Source of the DNA: Sporosarcina sp. BI001-red
GTDB taxonomy: Bacteria; Bacillota; Bacilli; Bacillales_A; Planococcaceae
Assembly (NCBI RefSeq): GCF_003384035.1
Contig: NZ_QQAK01000016.1
Coordinates: 62,001 to 126,000 of the forward strand
DNA length: 64,000 bases
Direction: 5' to 3'
The translations under genes were made by a program, and so were the position numbers. Positions 8,256 through 17,037 of this stretch are shown here, one piece after another (the stretch's first letter is position 1; the number at the start of each line of letters is the position of its first letter). The notes below the pieces were generated by a model. The model ran no database searches, was not told the DNA's origin, and was given only the letters and a program-made list of their open reading frames with translations.

Positions 8256-10373
8256 ATGAAAAAAATTCGCGTCTATTTTCTTGTGCCACTTTTGATAGGA
8301 ATATTAGTGCTAACAACTGGTTTGTTTAGTCAGACAGCCGTGGCTTACTCACACAAATCACCTATTCAAGATCTTGTCCTATTACAAAACGTGCCTGAGT
8401 CGGAGAGTCAATTTGAAAATGGAACACTTCAGCTTAACGCTCTACATGTATATAAAGAAGGCCATTTTATGGAGGCTTCTAACAACTTGAAATGGAAATC
8501 GACCAATAAAAGAGTGGCGTCGGTTGACAAGAATGGTTTGGTTACGACAACAGGAAAACCTGGCATCGCAATTATTCAAGTGAGCGAGGGAAAACTAGTT
8601 GACCGTGTTGCAATACTCGGGAAACCAGATCGTTCATCCGGAAAATGGCATGGGAAACTGCCAGTTACGTTAGAGGTGAAGAAGATGAAAGGAAAACGAT
8701 ACGACCTCATAAAAAAAGCAATCAGCGACATGACGCTTGAAGAAAAAGTGGGACAAATGCTCATGCCTGATTTCAGGACGATGAATGGAAAAGATGTCAC
8801 TGAACTAACTCCAGAAATTGAGCAACTTGTGAAAAAGTATCATTTAGGCGGAGTGATTTTGTTCAGAGAAAACGTAGTCACTACAGAACAAACAGCACGT
8901 TTAGTTTCAGATTACCAAAAGACGTCTGAAAAATATGGTCTTCTCATGTCGATTGACCAAGAAGGAGGAATTGTAACAAGACTTCAATCAGGAACAGATA
9001 TGCCTGGCAATATGGCATTAGGCGCAACACGATCAGAAGAACTTGCAGGCAAAGTCGGAGAAGCGATTGGTGAGGAACTGAATTCTTTAGGAATCAATAT
9101 GAACTTCGCACCCTCCTTTGACATTAATAATAACCCAGACAATCCTGTAATCGGTGTACGTTCGTTTAGTGAAGACCCGGAGCTAACGGCTCAATTAGGT
9201 GTTGCTTACACGAAGGGGCTTAAAGGAACAGGAACGTCAGGAACAGCAAAACACTTTCCTGGACACGGGGATACAGCAGTCGATTCGCATTTAGGTCTGC
9301 CTGAAGTTCCTTACGACAAAGAAAGGTTAAAGCAAGTGGAGTTGTATCCGTTCCAAAAAGCGATGGAAGCAGGAGTAGATGCTATTATGACAGCCCACGT
9401 GACGTTTCCTAAAATTGATGCAACCACGGTGATTTCCAAAAAAGATGGTACTGAAATCAATGTGCCTGCTACGTTGTCCTATAAAGTACTTACAGAGCTA
9501 ATGCGTGAGGAAATGGGATACGACGGATTAATTACAACAGATGCATTAAACATGGGTGCGATTGCGGATCACTTTGGACCAGTGGATTCGGTTATCCGCG
9601 CTGTGCAAGCAGGGACAGATCTTGTTCTCATGCCAGTCGGATTGGAAAGTGTCGCAACGGGTCTCGTGGAAGCAGTGCGCAGTGGCGAGATATCGGAGTC
9701 ACGAATTGAAAGTTCAGTTGAAAGAATATTGTCCTTAAAGCTGAAGCGAGGAATCATGAAAGAGGAAAATCCGACACCAATCAATGAAGTAATTTCAACT
9801 GCTGTGAAAACGGTAGGATCAGCTCCACATAAACAAATTGAGCAAGAGGTAGCTGAGAAGTCGGTGACGCTAGTGAAAAATAACGATGTGTTGCCGTTGA
9901 AGGTGAATGTATCAGAGAAAATCGCAGTAGTCGGCAGTTCCTATATCGATGAACTGTATCAAGCCGTGAAAAGTAAACATGAAAACACAGTGTTGGTGAA
10001 AACAGAAGAACCACTCTCTGCTGAACAGCTGTCACAAGTGTCAGATGCATCTGCGATCATTGTCGGAACGACTACTTCCACTGTAGCTAGCAGAGCACCT
10101 TCAAACCCTCAGATGAAGATGGTAAATGAGTTATTGACTCAAACACAAGCACCTGTCATTGCGGTAGGAGTCCGAAATCCGTATGACATTATGGCTTATC
10201 CGAATGTAGATGGATACTTGGCTCAATATGGATTTAGGACAGCCAGCTTTAAAGCAACTGCATCTATATTATTTGGAGATGTACAACCTACAGGCAAACT
10301 TCCTGTGACGATACCAAATCCAGCGGGAGGAACGTTGTATTCATTTGGACACGGTCTAACCTACAAAGAATAA
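8256..10373 (+). CDS. nagZ: Secreted beta-N-acetylglucosaminidase, glycoside hydrolase family 3
   Basis: About 705 residues from ATG 8256, nine bases after an AGGAGA site; GTG 8250 and TTG 8253 are alternative starts. The order is a signal peptide, a Big-2-like Ig domain (WKSTNKRVASVDKNGLVTTT, about residues 75-95), the GH3 barrel with SIDQEGGIVTRL, KHFPGHGDTAVDSH (the His of the catalytic dyad) and TTDALNMGAI (nucleophile Asp), then a GH3 C-terminal domain. NagZ of this kind releases GlcNAc from muropeptides outside the cell. It begins 15 bp after amiE and ends 12 bp before the DUF1343 gene, so the three genes form one operon. Confidence 0.92.
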   Translation: MKKIRVYFLVPLLIGILVLTTGLFSQTAVAYSHKSPIQDLVLLQNVPESESQFENGTLQLNALHVYKEGHFMEASNNLKWKSTNKRVASVDKNGLVTTTGKPGIAIIQVSEGKLVDRVAILGKPDRSSGKWHGKLPVTLEVKKMKGKRYDLIKKAISDMTLEEKVGQMLMPDFRTMNGKDVTELTPEIEQLVKKYHLGGVILFRENVVTTEQTARLVSDYQKTSEKYGLLMSIDQEGGIVTRLQSGTDMPGNMALGATRSEELAGKVGEAIGEELNSLGINMNFAPSFDINNNPDNPVIGVRSFSEDPELTAQLGVAYTKGLKGTGTSGTAKHFPGHGDTAVDSHLGLPEVPYDKERLKQVELYPFQKAMEAGVDAIMTAHVTFPKIDATTVISKKDGTEINVPATLSYKVLTELMREEMGYDGLITTDALNMGAIADHFGPVDSVIRAVQAGTDLVLMPVGLESVATGLVEAVRSGEISESRIESSVERILSLKLKRGIMKEENPTPINEVISTAVKTVGSAPHKQIEQEVAEKSVTLVKNNDVLPLKVNVSEKIAVVGSSYIDELYQAVKSKHENTVLVKTEEPLSAEQLSQVSDASAIIVGTTTSTVASRAPSNPQMKMVNELLTQTQAPVIAVGVRNPYDIMAYPNVDGYLAQYGFRTASFKATASILFGDVQPTGKLPVTIPNPAGGTLYSFGHGLTYKE

Positions 10374-10385
10374 AGGAGCGGTCAG

Positions 10386-11648
10386 ATGATGAAAAAGTGG
10401 ATAATGGTAGTGGTCACAGCGTTGCTCGTCATGACGACATTTACTGCGGCGTTTGCCGATAACACGTACACCAATGGGAAGAAGAAATCCAACGGGAATG
10501 CGAAGGGAAATAACAAATTTGCATTAGGTGTAGAGATGCTTATGAAAAACGAGAAGAAGTTGTTGAAAGGTAAACGGGTTGGTTTAATCACCAATCCAAC
10601 TGGGGTTGATCAAAACCTTAATAGTGTCGTCGATCTCTTGAATAACGATCCTGAGATTCAATTAGAAGCACTTTACGGTCCAGAGCATGGTGTTCGGGGG
10701 GATGCACAGGCTGGACAATATGTAGACTATTACGTTGATGAAGTTACAGGATTGCCGGTTTATAGTTTGTACGGAAAAACTAGAAAACCGACCCCAGAAA
10801 TGCTAGAGAATATTGATGTTCTAGTATTTGATATTCAAGACGTCGGGACTCGCTTCTATACGTACATTTACACGATGGCTCTAGCTATGGAAGCAGCGCA
10901 GGAGAAAGGAATCCCGTTCGTTGTATTGGATCGACCAAATCCTTTAGGCGGAAAGAAAGTTGAAGGACCAGTTCTTGATCCTAAGTTTGCTTCATTTGTC
11001 GGTCAATACGCGATTCCGTTGCGCCACGGGATGACGGTAGGAGAACTAGCGAAGTTATTTAACAAAGAATTTGACATAGGTGCAGATTTAACGGTAGTCA
11101 AAATGAAAGGCTGGAAACGAAATTCATATTTCGATGAAACAGGACTTCAGTTTGTGATGCCTTCTCCTAACATGCCAACATTGGAAACTGCACTCGCATA
11201 TCCAGGTGCAGCACTTATCGAAGGGACGAACGTTTCAGAAGGACGCGGTACGACAAAACCATTTGAGCTAATTGGTGCTCCATTCATTAGTAGTCCAGAA
11301 CTAGTAACTCGTTTAAACCAACTAGATCTTCCAGGAGTGACATTCAGAGCTGCTTCCTTTATACCAACGTTTTCAAAGCATAGTGGTGAACTGTCTCATG
11401 GTGTTCAAATCCATATAACCGATCGGACTAAGTATGAGCCAGTTGAAACAGGTCTTCATATTGTGAAAACGATGAAAGATCTTTATCCCGAACAAGTTCA
11501 ACTCACTCCGTTTTTTGATAATCTAATCGGTAACGGTTGGATTCGTCCAGGAATTGAAAACGGGATGACGGTAGAAGAGATGAAATCTCGCTGGAAGAAA
11601 GAGTTAAAAGGATTTGAGAAAGTACGCAAGAAGTATTTGATGTACTGA
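10386..11648 (+). CDS. namZ: Exo-beta-N-acetylmuramidase NamZ (DUF1343)
   Basis: A 420-residue secreted protein with an Ala-rich signal peptide ending near AAFADN. DUF1343 hallmarks are present: KGKRVGLITNPTG, YGPEHGVRGDAQAGQ, VFDIQDVGTRFYTYIYTM, and MPSPNMPTLETALAYPG followed by EGTNVSEGRGTTKPFELIGAP. In B. subtilis the homologue YbbC (NamZ) cleaves terminal MurNAc from peptidoglycan chains, feeding the same pathway as NagZ and AmiE. An AAGGAGCG site precedes paired ATG codons at 10386 and 10389. No MurQ, MurP or MurR homologue lies in this window, so uptake and phosphorylation genes must be elsewhere. Confidence 0.9.
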   Translation: MMKKWIMVVVTALLVMTTFTAAFADNTYTNGKKKSNGNAKGNNKFALGVEMLMKNEKKLLKGKRVGLITNPTGVDQNLNSVVDLLNNDPEIQLEALYGPEHGVRGDAQAGQYVDYYVDEVTGLPVYSLYGKTRKPTPEMLENIDVLVFDIQDVGTRFYTYIYTMALAMEAAQEKGIPFVVLDRPNPLGGKKVEGPVLDPKFASFVGQYAIPLRHGMTVGELAKLFNKEFDIGADLTVVKMKGWKRNSYFDETGLQFVMPSPNMPTLETALAYPGAALIEGTNVSEGRGTTKPFELIGAPFISSPELVTRLNQLDLPGVTFRAASFIPTFSKHSGELSHGVQIHITDRTKYEPVETGLHIVKTMKDLYPEQVQLTPFFDNLIGNGWIRPGIENGMTVEEMKSRWKKELKGFEKVRKKYLMY

Positions 11649-11801
11649 CTATAGATCGAGTTTCACTACTTGTCCCTTTTATTCGTATCCTAATTCGCTT
11701 TAGAAGGTAATCAATAATTCATGAGCAAATCACTATTATAAGTTTAAAACTTTAGCGTAAACCATTAACATTCCTCAGTAGTAAGTCTATCCAACGACTC
11801 A

Positions 11802-11807
11802 TATAAT
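11802..11807 (+). promoter_or_regulatory. Candidate -10 element before the SLH-anchored hydrolase
   Basis: TATAAT lies 55 bp before the start codon, with no good -35. A small inverted repeat, TGTAC/GTACA, follows at about 11814-11830. It suggests the hydrolase has its own promoter apart from the namZ operon. Confidence 0.35.
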
Positions 11808-11862
11808 TGTAAGTGTACGATTTTTGTACACAACGGAACCAATTATACTAGGGGGTTTGTGG

Positions 11863-13500
11863 ATGATTCGATTTATGGTGAAATTTCGTTTTGTTTTTGT
11901 ACTTGCATTAATTCTTCAATTGGTCGCATTGCCGTTGCAGTCCCGCGCAGCAGAAACTGATGCGAATGGGCCAACATGGGTGACGCCAGTTAACTATTTA
12001 GCGTTAGGGGATTCATTGGCATTTGGTATTAGTTCTGATGGGTTACCTGGAAAAGGATACCCTGATTTTTTAGCTGAATCCTTACAAGAAATGGAGAAAC
12101 TATCTTCTTCGAATAAAGGATTTGCTTACCCAGGCTATACAGCTCCAGATGTGTTACAAGACTTGAGAGACAATGTGACAAAACCAGTTGTAGGAATTGG
12201 GCAAGAAGGTAAGAAGTTTGAACTGCATCAAGCAATTCAACAAGCAAACCTAATTACAATTAGCGTCGGTGCAAACGATATGCTTAAGCATATCAAAATC
12301 GATCCTGCTACAGGTGCTCCACAATTCGATATGGCACAGATTACAGATGCAATTCAACAAGTCGGAATGGAATATAATCAGATCTTAAAAGCAATTTATG
12401 AGATTAACCCGAACGTTCAAGTGTACGTCATGGGATACTATAATCCATTCCCAACGCTTGCAGCGGACTATCAGCCGCAACTTGCACAGTTGTTAGCAGG
12501 TTTGAATGGCTCAATCCAAGCAGGCATGCAAGGAACCCCTGCAGTATTCGTCCCAACAAGTGAGCAAATTGCTAAGGATTTCAAAACGTATTTACCGAAT
12601 CCAGCGAATATCCACTTAAGCGAAGCCGGTTACAAAGTAGTTGCGGATGAGTTTGGCAAGCAACTGGAAGCATCTTATTCTTGGGTGCCTAAGGATGCGT
12701 TAACTGCAAAACTTAAAGGGGATGACACTGCAACTCTTACATGGAAGCCAGCGGTGGATACAAAAAAGATCATGGGCTATGGCATTTATATGAATGAAGA
12801 ACTCATAGGTCAAGTTGGCGCGGATGTTCTCACATATGATGTACCGAATCTGAAAGCGAACACAGATTATCAGTTTAAAGTGGTAGCTGTAAACGAAGAT
12901 GAGGTTGCATCTACTGAAAATCCAAAAGCAAAGGTTACAACGAAAGCAACACCAACGCCAATCGTATTTAAAGATATTCAAAATCACTGGGCAAAGTCCT
13001 ATATTGAAAAAGCAGTGGATGCAGGTATCGTCTCGGGGTATTCAGATGGTACATTCAAACCGGATCAGACGTTAACACGCGTCCAAGCCACTTCAATTAT
13101 TGTCCGGACACTTGGTCTAAAACCAACAAAGCCGGCACCATTTAAAGATATTAGTCATTTCTCAGAACAGATTCAATCTGAAGTTGCGGCAGCGTCTCAA
13201 TATGGAATTGTGTACGGCGTCAATGGAGAGTTGAAACCAAATGATCCTGTCACTCGTGCACAACTCGCAGCGATGTTGAATAGAACGTATACGCTCGTGA
13301 ATGGGAAACCATACGTTGCAAAAGCACCAGCGCCATACAAAGACATTTCTGGCTATGGAACAGAAGCTCAAAATTCGATTGCGATGTTACACGAATTCGG
13401 AGTGGTGAATGGATCGAACGGGAAATTCCTACCTGAAGATGGAACAACACGTGGTCAAGCAGCAAAAATACTTGTGAATTATGCGAAGTACCTTCAGTAA
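11863..13500 (+). CDS. SLH-anchored SGNH/GDSL hydrolase with fibronectin type III domain
   Basis: A 545-residue surface protein starting at ATG 11863 behind a GGGGG site. A signal peptide (1-29) is followed by an SGNH hydrolase with GDSLAFG (Ser51), SVGANDML (block III Asn) and NIHLSEAGY (catalytic His). A fibronectin-III-like domain follows (about 250-340). Three S-layer-homology domains end the protein: FKDIQNHWAKSYIEKAVDAG, FKDISHFSEQIQSEVAAASQ and YKDISGYGTEAQNSIAMLHE. SLH domains bind pyruvylated secondary wall polymer, so the esterase acts at the cell surface. Next to a wall-salvage operon, deacetylation or de-esterification of wall glycans is a plausible but unproven role. Confidence 0.88.
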   Translation: MIRFMVKFRFVFVLALILQLVALPLQSRAAETDANGPTWVTPVNYLALGDSLAFGISSDGLPGKGYPDFLAESLQEMEKLSSSNKGFAYPGYTAPDVLQDLRDNVTKPVVGIGQEGKKFELHQAIQQANLITISVGANDMLKHIKIDPATGAPQFDMAQITDAIQQVGMEYNQILKAIYEINPNVQVYVMGYYNPFPTLAADYQPQLAQLLAGLNGSIQAGMQGTPAVFVPTSEQIAKDFKTYLPNPANIHLSEAGYKVVADEFGKQLEASYSWVPKDALTAKLKGDDTATLTWKPAVDTKKIMGYGIYMNEELIGQVGADVLTYDVPNLKANTDYQFKVVAVNEDEVASTENPKAKVTTKATPTPIVFKDIQNHWAKSYIEKAVDAGIVSGYSDGTFKPDQTLTRVQATSIIVRTLGLKPTKPAPFKDISHFSEQIQSEVAAASQYGIVYGVNGELKPNDPVTRAQLAAMLNRTYTLVNGKPYVAKAPAPYKDISGYGTEAQNSIAMLHEFGVVNGSNGKFLPEDGTTRGQAAKILVNYAKYLQ

Positions 13501-13522
13501 AGTGGAACCCCATCTACTGTGT

Positions 13523-13566
13523 CCTCAACGTGCGGTCAAAACCGTCTCGTTGGGGGCATTTTTTTG
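13523..13566 (+). terminator. Terminator after the SLH hydrolase
   Basis: CCTCAACG pairs with CGTTGGGG, with an inner GGT/ACC pairing, and is followed by a run of T. Confidence 0.7.
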
Positions 13567-13579
13567 TGGAAAAGAGTTG

Positions 13580-13625
13580 TTGACAATACATAGATACAAT
13601 CATATACTAAGTTTAATAGTTAGTA
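13580..13625 (+). promoter_or_regulatory. pnuC promoter with overlapping palindromic half-sites
   Basis: TTGACA (13580-13585), a 17-bp spacer and TATACT (13603-13608) form a near-ideal sigma-A promoter. TACTAA at 13605-13610 overlaps the -10 and is mirrored by TTAGTA at 13620-13625. The same half-sites occur at the promoter at 16521. An NrtR-type repressor gene in this operon is the obvious candidate binder; this is inference. Confidence 0.6.
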
Positions 13626-13658
13626 ACATAAAGAAACTAAGTGGAAGGAGTGAGGAAG

Positions 13659-14372
13659 ATGATTGAAAAGATGAAAGGACATTTGGAAGAGTGGTCGATT
13701 TTTGAGAAGGTGTGGATTTCGTTATTCACAGTAATTACGGTGTACCTCTATTTTGCATTTCAAGATACCCTTCTAGGGTTGATCAGTTCGATAGCCGGTA
13801 TGCTGTGCGTAGTATTAGTAGCTAAAGGAAAGGTTTCAAACTATCTATTCGGTATCGTGCAGACGGTCACATATGGTTACATTGCTTTCGGATACGGTTT
13901 ATATGGTGAAGCTATGTTGAACTGGTTATTTTACTTCCCAACGCAATTTATCGGAATCTGGATGTGGATGAACCACTTCAAGAAAAAAGAAGATTCAGAG
14001 CAAGGGGAAAACGTATACGTGAAGCGGCTGACACGAAAGGGTTGGATACTCGTTGCCGGCTCCTTCGTGATCGGGGCATTGGTATATGCAGAACTATTGA
14101 CGGTGTTATCTGCACAGCAAGTACGAATCGATAGTATGGCAGTAGTCCTTTCGGTAATTGCACAAATTTTAATGGTTCAAAGATATGCAGAACAATGGGT
14201 GATCTGGATTTTAGTAAATATCTTGACCATCACTCTATGGATTATCACATTGGTACAGACTGGAGGAAACGATTGGAACATGGTCATTATGTGGACGGCG
14301 TTCCTAGTGAATTCAATCTACGGTTATGTGAACTGGGTCAAATTATCGAACGTACAAAAAGCAGAAGGTTGA
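13659..14372 (+). CDS. pnuC: Nicotinamide riboside transporter PnuC
   Basis: A 237-residue integral membrane protein with about seven helices. The PnuC signature appears as LFGIVQTVTYGYIAFGYGLYGEAMLNW and FPTQFIGIWMW, including the Trp and Asn residues typical of the family. It imports nicotinamide riboside, which the NadR-type enzyme encoded 37 bp downstream would phosphorylate and trap. The start at 13659 has an AAGGAG site nine bases upstream; the in-frame GTG at 13641 does not. The gene follows a strong promoter and leads the pnuC-nadR-nrtR unit. Confidence 0.92.
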   Translation: MIEKMKGHLEEWSIFEKVWISLFTVITVYLYFAFQDTLLGLISSIAGMLCVVLVAKGKVSNYLFGIVQTVTYGYIAFGYGLYGEAMLNWLFYFPTQFIGIWMWMNHFKKKEDSEQGENVYVKRLTRKGWILVAGSFVIGALVYAELLTVLSAQQVRIDSMAVVLSVIAQILMVQRYAEQWVIWILVNILTITLWIITLVQTGGNDWNMVIMWTAFLVNSIYGYVNWVKLSNVQKAEG

Positions 14373-14409
14373 AGAACAAACAATTAAATCAAGAAGGGAG
14401 AAGAGGAAT

Positions 14410-15462
14410 ATGGGAGAACTTAAAATGGAAGAGATGAAGGTGGGACACTACGGAGGGAAATTCATTCCCTTTCATAAAGGTCATTTGTATGCGATTACTA
14501 AAGCGGCAGCTCAAGTAGATCAGTTATTTGTAGTGGTGAGTTATGACGAGGATCGGGATCGGAAGTTGTGTAAGGACGCAGGATTGAATTATATCGACTT
14601 CAAACAGCGGCAGCAGTGGATTATGACTGCAACGAAAAATATGCCGAATGTGACAGTGTTGTCAGTGGAAGACCCGGCATGGGAGACTGAAGAGCATATG
14701 TGGCTGGAAGGCGGGCGGAGAATGATTGAAGCAATCCCAGCACAAATCACTCATATCTTTAGTTCAGAAAGCGCATACGATCATTGGTTTAGACTGATTT
14801 ATGGAGAAGATATTCAACATGTCGTCATTGACGAAGCTCGCAAAATCTTCCCAATCAGTGCAACGAAGATCCGAAACGAAGGGGTGTTTGCAAATTGGGA
14901 TATGATTCCGGACGTAGCGAAGCCGTATTACACTAAAAAAATTGCGATTGTGGGAGTTGAATCATGCGGAAAGTCCACGTTAACACGGAACTTAGCTCAA
15001 CTATTTGGCACTGAATATGTAGAAGAATACGGACGTACTGTCAGTGAAGAAATCGGAGACGGAAGCTCATTGCTGACGAGTGAGCACTATAAAGAAATCG
15101 TGTTCGGTCATAAGCATATAGAGTTTCAAAAGATCAAAAAAGCAAACAAGCTATTGTTCATCGACAGCGAAGCGGTAGTGTCCCAGTATTACGCTAACAT
15201 GTATCTTGGTCAGGAGCTGGATTTTATAGAAGGGGCCATCCAGTCTCAAAATTATGACTTGTATTTATTCATTGAACCCGATGTATTGTGGGTGGCAGAC
15301 GGATATCGAACGTTCAATGATCCAGAGGTGCGCAAAAAAACAAATCGGGTTTTGAAGAAAATGTTTGACCAGAGGGGAATTCAATACGTCTCGATTAGCG
15401 GTACCTATGAAGAGCGGCTAGACAGGTCGATTGAACAAATCACAAAACTTATGACGAACTAA
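14410..15462 (+). CDS. nadR: NadR-type NMN adenylyltransferase / ribosylnicotinamide kinase, without HTH domain
   Basis: A 350-residue bifunctional enzyme. The N-terminal adenylyltransferase domain shows GGKFIPFHKGHLYAI (HxGH-type nucleotide site) and ISATKIR. The C-terminal kinase domain shows the Walker A GVESCGKST near residue 180 and a following EYGRTVSEEIG segment. It converts nicotinamide riboside to NMN and NMN to NAD. The DNA-binding domain of enterobacterial NadR is absent, consistent with regulation by the separate NrtR-like protein downstream. ATG 14425 is an alternative start. The last codons lie about 130 bp before nrtR. Confidence 0.92.
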   Translation: MGELKMEEMKVGHYGGKFIPFHKGHLYAITKAAAQVDQLFVVVSYDEDRDRKLCKDAGLNYIDFKQRQQWIMTATKNMPNVTVLSVEDPAWETEEHMWLEGGRRMIEAIPAQITHIFSSESAYDHWFRLIYGEDIQHVVIDEARKIFPISATKIRNEGVFANWDMIPDVAKPYYTKKIAIVGVESCGKSTLTRNLAQLFGTEYVEEYGRTVSEEIGDGSSLLTSEHYKEIVFGHKHIEFQKIKKANKLLFIDSEAVVSQYYANMYLGQELDFIEGAIQSQNYDLYLFIEPDVLWVADGYRTFNDPEVRKKTNRVLKKMFDQRGIQYVSISGTYEERLDRSIEQITKLMTN

Positions 15463-15597
15463 TCAAAGAAGGGTGCAAGGTGACCCTTCTTTTTTTGTGT
15501 ATGAAGAAGACTCGAATACGGAGCGACTGGACTTGTCATATGGAATGGATAGTATTAGAATGCGACTAAGTCATGTATTTGAAAGGGGAAGAAGGCA

Positions 15598-16515
15598 ATG
15601 GAAGAGCAGTACTTGCAGAACCTCAGTGAAACGGAGTTTATCGAGCATTATCAAAAAACGGAAAAGGATAAGTATGAGAAACCATCTATCACGACGGACA
15701 TGGTGATCTTCACTATGGATACAGAAAAGGTTTTGGACAATAGGAAAAAAGCCGGGAAGGAACTTCAGTTACTACTGATCCAGCGCGGAGGTCATCCGTA
15801 TAAAGGAGAATGGGCATTAGCTGGCGGTTTCATGGGAATTGACGAAGACGTCGATACCGCTGTCCAGAGAGAATTGAAAGAAGAAACTGGAGTCGATGGG
15901 ATTTACGCGGAGCAATTGTATACGTGGAGTGCTGTGGACCGGGACCCTCGTATGAGAATTGTCAGTGTCAGTTACTTGGCGCTAATCGACCAAGGAAAGT
16001 TACCACCGCTGCAAGCTGGGGACGATGCGGACGATGTAAAGTGGTTCTCTGTAAAAGAGACGGTTGTAGAATCCCGGGATGAAGAGATCGGAAGTACAAT
16101 CAGTCGAACCGAAGAAGTTAAATTAGAGCTGACATCTGGAGAAATCACCATATCGGCAACGCTAGAAAGAGTTACAGTGACAGAAGGGACAAACACTAAA
16201 ACGACAGTGAAAATAACTGAGCAGCAAGGAATTGCTTTTGATCATGCGGAAATTATACTATATTCACTCGATCGATTACGCGGGAAAGTAAATTATACGA
16301 ATATCGCATTCAATTTAGTGGGCGAAGAGTTTACGTTGCCCGACTTGCAACAAGTCTATGAAGTGATTTTAGGGAAAAAACTAAACAAAGTTCAGTTCCG
16401 TCGTCATGTGGAAGATATGGTATTGGATACAGGAAAAGAAATCAGAACAGGGGCATACCGACCATCAAAATTATATAGATATAATGCGGCATGGATTCAT
16501 GACCAATGGAAATAA
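15598..16515 (+). CDS. nrtR: NrtR-type transcriptional regulator (Nudix domain plus winged helix)
   Basis: A 305-residue protein. The N-terminal half is a Nudix domain with a complete Nudix box, GFMGIDEDVDTAVQRELKEE and TGV (about residues 78-100). A charged insertion covers residues 155-215. The C-terminal third is the NrtR winged helix: FTLPDLQQVYEVILGKKLNK, then FRRHVEDM. NrtR proteins repress NAD salvage genes and sense ADP-ribose or related Nudix ligands. Since the Nudix box is intact, catalytic activity cannot be excluded. Its place behind pnuC and nadR predicts autoregulation of the operon. Confidence 0.85.
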   Translation: MEEQYLQNLSETEFIEHYQKTEKDKYEKPSITTDMVIFTMDTEKVLDNRKKAGKELQLLLIQRGGHPYKGEWALAGGFMGIDEDVDTAVQRELKEETGVDGIYAEQLYTWSAVDRDPRMRIVSVSYLALIDQGKLPPLQAGDDADDVKWFSVKETVVESRDEEIGSTISRTEEVKLELTSGEITISATLERVTVTEGTNTKTTVKITEQQGIAFDHAEIILYSLDRLRGKVNYTNIAFNLVGEEFTLPDLQQVYEVILGKKLNKVQFRRHVEDMVLDTGKEIRTGAYRPSKLYRYNAAWIHDQWK

Positions 16516-16520
16516 GAGAG

Positions 16521-16570
16521 TTGACATAGTATGCTACCCAAAATAATTTCTATTGTTACTAAAGTTAGTA
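16521..16570 (+). promoter_or_regulatory. Promoter and perfect palindrome before the YtxJ-like gene
   Basis: TTGACA (16521-16526), 17 bp, TAATTT (16544-16549). A perfect inverted repeat, TACTAAAGTTAGTA (16557-16570), lies at the expected transcription start and uses the same half-sites as the pnuC promoter. Confidence 0.6.
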
Positions 16571-16634
16571 CTGGCATCTAAAGTCTGCTTAACCAACGTT
16601 TGGGCGGTTGAATTGAAAGTGAGGAGAATGCATC

Positions 16635-16961
16635 GTGAATCGATTGAAAACAATAGAGGAGTGGAAAACACTATTGGAGAATTCGGACGAACAGCCGTTT
16701 CTTCTATTTAAAGTGAGTATGACGAGTTTAAGCAGTGTAACCGCCAAAAAGGAAATGGAATCTCTCGTGACGGATCTTCCAAGGTATGTGGTGATTTCAC
16801 AGCTAGATAGGAAAGTATCAAATGCGGTGGCATTAGACACAGGCGTTACTCACGAAACACCACAACTGCTGATCATCAAAGGAAAAAAAGCTATTTGGCA
16901 AGCGACCCGTTATCAAATCAAGCAGTCAGTTGTGTTGGATGCAATTGCAAGTTATGTATAA
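16635..16961 (+). CDS. YtxJ/BrxC-like bacilliredoxin-family protein lacking the active-site cysteine
   Basis: A 108-residue thioredoxin-fold protein matching the YtxJ (monothiol bacilliredoxin BrxC) family over its length: FLLFKVSMTSLSS, then RYVVISQLDRKVSNAVALD, THETPQLLIIKGKKAIWQAT and a final helix. In YtxJ the first loop holds an STTCP-type cysteine; here the aligned residues are SMTSL and the protein contains no cysteine at all. It therefore cannot do thiol chemistry in the usual way and may be a binding or regulatory variant. Its promoter palindrome links it to the NAD operon. GTG 16635 follows a GAGGAGAATGC site. Confidence 0.72.
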   Translation: MNRLKTIEEWKTLLENSDEQPFLLFKVSMTSLSSVTAKKEMESLVTDLPRYVVISQLDRKVSNAVALDTGVTHETPQLLIIKGKKAIWQATRYQIKQSVVLDAIASYV

Positions 16962-16980
16962 CGAAGTCTTCAAATAGATA

Positions 16981-17037
16981 GGAGTGAGCCGGTAAAGTCA
17001 TCAGTAGATGACCTTTTGGATCACTCCTTATTTTTTA
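16981..17037. terminator. Bidirectional terminator
   Basis: A long hairpin between convergent genes, GGAGTGA ... GTCATC / GATGAC ... TCACTCC, flanked by a T-run on the plus strand. Confidence 0.6.
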
